Below are positions 6,133-8,266 of a DNA stretch of 8,266 nucleotides, one piece after another (the first letter of the stretch is position 1; each line of letters begins with the position of its first letter). A model generated the notes under the pieces. It was not told the DNA's origin. It worked only from the letters and a program-made list of their open reading frames with translations, and searched no databases. This DNA comes from DASVEE01 sp036399695 (GTDB taxonomy: Bacteria; Acidobacteriota; Thermoanaerobaculia; Gp7-AA8): the NCBI GenBank assembly GCA_036399695.1, contig DASWMP010000321.1, forward strand, positions 1 through 8,266, given 5' to 3'. Both the position numbers and the translations under genes were made by a program.

Positions 6133-8027
6133 CGATAGCGCCGCGGGTTGGGGAGATTCTCGGGCCGCCGGCCGCCGTCGACGGTTTGCCCGCCGTCCGA
6201 CTCCGTACCTTCGGCCGCGACTGCCGCCGTCGCTTTCAACAGCTTCGGCGGCTTCACGTTCATCCCCTTCTCCACGAAGAGCGTCGAGGGGAAGCTCTTC
6301 TCCGGGCCGGGGCTCTTCGTCACCACGCCCACCTCGTTCCACTTCGTGACGAACGTGTTGATCACCGCCTTGTAGTCGTTGCGCGGCGGCAGCGCGCGCA
6401 GCCAGTACTGGCGGTTGTCGTACTTGAACGCGTCGTAGCGGACGCCGTACGGCTGCTTCGGGTCGTTGACGATGTCGTACTGCTCCTCGGTGAGCACGGT
6501 ATTGGGTACGCGCACGGGCCAGAACGTCGGCAGGAAAACGCCGTCCTGCCAGCCGGTGTAGGCGTAGAGGCAGCTCGACGTGTCGGTCTGCCACGGCACG
6601 GCCATCCACTTGCTGACGTCTCCCGGGCTGCTGCCGTCGAGCGGGCCGCCGGGGCCGAGGCAGGTGCGCGAGTTGAGATACGGACCGTAATCGGGCTCCG
6701 GGCCGCGGCGCAGCTTCAGGCGGAACGCGCTCTGATAGAGGATGGGCTGCCGCATCGGCCAGGTCATCTCGCAGCCGGGGTGGAACGGGCCGCCGATGGT
6801 GTTCTCGAGCGCGGAGTAGTCGAGCGCCCAGGGCTGCTCGGCGACCGGGTAGTCCTCGAGCCGCTGCGGCGCCGCGGCGCCGGTCCAGTCGGCGGCAAAG
6901 TCGCCGTCGGCCCAGAGGCGCAGGATGTCGTACTGGTAGCGGGTGACGGCGTACCACTGCCGCGGATCGGTGGCCGGCACGTTCATGCTGTCGCCGTACA
7001 CGGGCGGGATGGCGTCCGGCTCCATCGTCAGGTAATCGGGGCCGCGGAACTTCGCGAAGAGCTGCTGGCGCAGCGGCCGGGCGAACTCGCTGTTGTCGCC
7101 GAGCGCCGGCATCAGGTCGGCGAAGTCGAGCACGGAGCCGGTGCCGAAGAGCTTTCCGAAGCCGGCGTTCACCCACTGGTTCTGCACGAGGCGGGTGAAG
7201 ATCGGGGCGATGTGCTTGGTGAACGACGGCACGCGCGGTTTGACCGACGCATCGACGTGGGACGAAGCCTCGGCGATGACGTCGTACATCGTGACGACGG
7301 CCATGACGCCGGGCGCGTAGTCGGGCGGTGCGACGACGACCCAACCATGCTCCACGGTGACGGGTTTGCCGCCGATCGTGACGGTGGCCTGCACCGGACC
7401 GTCGGCGATGTCGTCGTACCAGCCGGTGTTGTTGGCGAAGGTGATGGCCGGATCTTTGGTCGACGAAGCGGAGTGGCCGTGCGCGGGGAAGAAGAGGAGG
7501 CGGCCGTCGTCGTCGGTGCGCAGCTCGCCGAGGGGGACTTCGATGCCGAAGACCGTGCCGCCGGTGAAGGCGTATTTCTTCCCTTTCGTCTTCCGGCCGG
7601 CGATCTCGCGCGGACCGGGGTCGTTCACGAGCGTGGAGCGATCGACGACGGCGGAGTTACGCAGGCCGCTCTGCTTGGGCGGCGTGCCCTGGCTGCCGTC
7701 GTAGGCAGGGATGTCCATGGCTTCGTCGAAGTCGTACCAGGCCGCTTTACGGTTGGCGACATGCACGCGCCAGGTGAGCTCGACCGAGTCGCCGGGCGTG
7801 ACCTCGCCGACGACGTTGCCGCTGTCGTCGTAACCGTAGATGCGGAAGCGCGCCACCTGGCGCAGGAGCTGGCCGTCCTTGTCTTTCCACCCGCCGTACT
7901 CCGGCGGCGGCGTGCCGTCGTAGTTCGGCACCTCGGGGCCAATGAAGTAGCCCTCCGGGCTGCCGCCCACACGGGCGATGCCGATGGCCGGATGGACTTT
8001 GCAGTACTTGATCTTCGTGAGATCCAT
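6129..8027 (-). CDS. LodA/GoxA-family CTQ-dependent amino-acid oxidase
   Basis: Predicted quinoenzyme of 632 residues. It begins ITKIK-like (MDLTKIKYCKVHPAIGIARVG), the family hallmark near the N-terminus, with GYFIGPEVP at 27-35. The catalytic half has CEMTWPMRQP (419-428), SPGDVSKWMAVPWQTDTSSC (467-486) and FLPTFWPVRVPN (498-509). Cys486, four residues after Asp482, matches the Asp-x3-Cys spacing of LodA (Asp512, Cys516) and is the likely cysteine of cysteine tryptophylquinone. The partner tryptophan is probably Trp503, with Trp542 or Trp563 less certain without alignment. Known members oxidatively deaminate lysine (LodA) or glycine (GoxA), giving hydrogen peroxide and ammonia. The substrate here is not predictable. 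No classical signal peptide is visible. The 8027 start follows AAGGAG by 4 nt. The frame continues upstream to 8162 through repeat-derived sequence, which was not used. Confidence 0.92.
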   Translation of the reverse strand: MDLTKIKYCKVHPAIGIARVGGSPEGYFIGPEVPNYDGTPPPEYGGWKDKDGQLLRQVARFRIYGYDDSGNVVGEVTPGDSVELTWRVHVANRKAAWYDFDEAMDIPAYDGSQGTPPKQSGLRNSAVVDRSTLVNDPGPREIAGRKTKGKKYAFTGGTVFGIEVPLGELRTDDDGRLLFFPAHGHSASSTKDPAITFANNTGWYDDIADGPVQATVTIGGKPVTVEHGWVVVAPPDYAPGVMAVVTMYDVIAEASSHVDASVKPRVPSFTKHIAPIFTRLVQNQWVNAGFGKLFGTGSVLDFADLMPALGDNSEFARPLRQQLFAKFRGPDYLTMEPDAIPPVYGDSMNVPATDPRQWYAVTRYQYDILRLWADGDFAADWTGAAAPQRLEDYPVAEQPWALDYSALENTIGGPFHPGCEMTWPMRQPILYQSAFRLKLRRGPEPDYGPYLNSRTCLGPGGPLDGSSPGDVSKWMAVPWQTDTSSCLYAYTGWQDGVFLPTFWPVRVPNTVLTEEQYDIVNDPKQPYGVRYDAFKYDNRQYWLRALPPRNDYKAVINTFVTKWNEVGVVTKSPGPEKSFPSTLFVEKGMNVKPPKLLKATAAVAAEGTESDGGQTVDGGRRPENLPNPRRYR

Positions 8028-8031
8028 GGTT

Positions 8032-8037
8032 CTCCTT
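8032..8037 (-). promoter_or_regulatory. Ribosome binding site of the LodA-like gene
   Basis: On the minus strand AAGGAG lies 4 nt before ATG 8027. It decides the start against a 45-residue upstream extension that would run through the heptamer repeat and lacks a comparable site. Confidence 0.85.
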
Positions 8038-8046
8038 TTTGAGGGG

Positions 8047-8074
8047 CGTTGTCCGTTGCTCGTTGTCCGTTGTC
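8047..8074. repeat. CGTTGTC heptamer tandem repeat
   Basis: Four consecutive 7-bp units: CGTTGTC, CGTTGCT, CGTTGTC, CGTTGTC, followed by a decayed CGTAGGT. The array lies in the untranslated leader of the quinoenzyme operon, 20 bp beyond its start codon. Because the unit is 7 bp, unit gain or loss would change leader length but not the protein. Confidence 0.8.
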
Positions 8075-8127
8075 CGTAGGTAGACGGATGGCTGACCGGA
8101 AATGGGAAACGGCCTGACGCGAAGCGA

Positions 8128-8149
8128 TCTCGGAGTGCGGTGGCGAACG
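8128..8149. repeat. 22-bp inverted copy of the left-edge repeat end
   Basis: This is the exact reverse complement of positions 36-57. It carries the GGAGTGCGGTGGCGAACG terminus but lacks the second arm and inner hairpin expected of a full element, so it looks like a solo or decayed end. It lies upstream of the quinoenzyme operon. Confidence 0.8.
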
Positions 8150-8266
8150 GAGGGTGTCTCAAAACGGTGCGTTTCGATCTACTCCCTTGGTTCTGCCGTC
8201 GATGAACCGGCGCCTGCGGGCGCGGACAGACAGGAGTGTCTGTCCCACATTCAGATTCCGCCCAAT
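8150..8266. other. Non-coding right edge with hairpin
   Basis: No supported gene is visible here. GGACAGACA (8224-8232) and TGTCTGTCC (8237-8245) form a perfect 9-bp stem with a GGAG loop, preceded by GCCTGCGGGCGC. The form 'GGACAG-AGGAGTG-CTGTCC-CAC' looks like a small dispersed intergenic palindrome. This is an inference from shape, and only one copy is in the window. A gene beginning or ending just beyond the edge cannot be excluded. Confidence 0.5.

Noticed and set aside
6133..7344. N-terminal extension of the flavoprotein frame to 7344
   Set aside because: The added sequence is Arg/Ala/Pro-rich shadow of the oxidase. The ATG at 6132 gives the FAD-binding fold at the very start and an ATGA overlap.
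6066..8042. Long plus-strand frame opposite the LodA-like gene
   Set aside because: It has an Arg/Val/Asp-rich shadow composition, while the minus-strand frame matches LodA-family motifs throughout.
8041..8080. CRISPR-like array in the CGTTGTC region
   Set aside because: Units are 7 bp and contiguous without spacers, so it is a simple tandem repeat.
58..8127. Whole block as a composite transposon bounded by the 22-bp inverted repeats
   Set aside because: No transposase, integrase or target duplication is seen, and the gene content is unrelated housekeeping and accessory functions. Two dispersed repeats are a simpler explanation.
8028..8162. 45-residue N-terminal extension of the oxidase
   Set aside because: It translates the heptamer repeat and the inverted repeat end. 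The AAGGAG site at 8032-8037 supports the start at 8027.

Overview
The window is GC-rich bacterial DNA with tightly packed genes. Three things suggest an Acidobacteriota-like genome: a large outer-membrane receptor of the Oar / carboxypeptidase-regulatory-domain type, many short palindromic and heptamer intergenic repeats, and a DUF433/DUF5615-type toxin-antitoxin pair. This placement is an inference from gene style. No rRNA, tRNA or taxonomic marker is present.

Layout, left to right. Positions 1-57 hold one end of a palindromic dispersed element cut by the window edge. Positions 58-342 are non-coding leader. Positions 343-3327 (+) encode a 994-residue TonB-dependent receptor with a signal peptide. 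Only 9 bp separate its stop from that of a convergent small ArsC/YfgD-type arsenate reductase-like protein (3337-3681, -). A 105-bp divergent spacer then carries a perfect 20-bp palindrome in front of a toxin-antitoxin-like operon: a HTH + DUF433 antitoxin (3787-4488, +) overlapped by a PIN-like DUF5615 toxin (about 4439-4885, +). The toxin frame has no ATG, GTG or TTG start that would keep its conserved N-terminus. A 156-bp imperfect palindrome (4916-5071) fills the convergent gap that follows.

The right half is a two-gene leftward operon, 8027 to 5071. A LodA/GoxA-family oxidase (632 aa), predicted to carry a cysteine tryptophylquinone cofactor, is followed by a LodB-like flavoprotein (353 aa). 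The two overlap by ATGA, implying translational coupling. In characterised systems LodB-type flavoproteins are needed to build the quinone cofactor of the LodA-type enzyme, so the pair is predicted to form one functional amino-acid or amine oxidase unit.

Positions 8028-8266 are non-coding. They hold a good ribosome binding site for the oxidase, a CGTTGTC heptamer tandem repeat, a 22-bp exact inverted copy of the sequence at 36-57, and a short hairpin at the right edge. The most notable points are the quinoenzyme operon, the toxin without a normal start codon, the helically phased palindrome before the toxin-antitoxin operon, and the family of GGAGTGCGG-ended palindromes.
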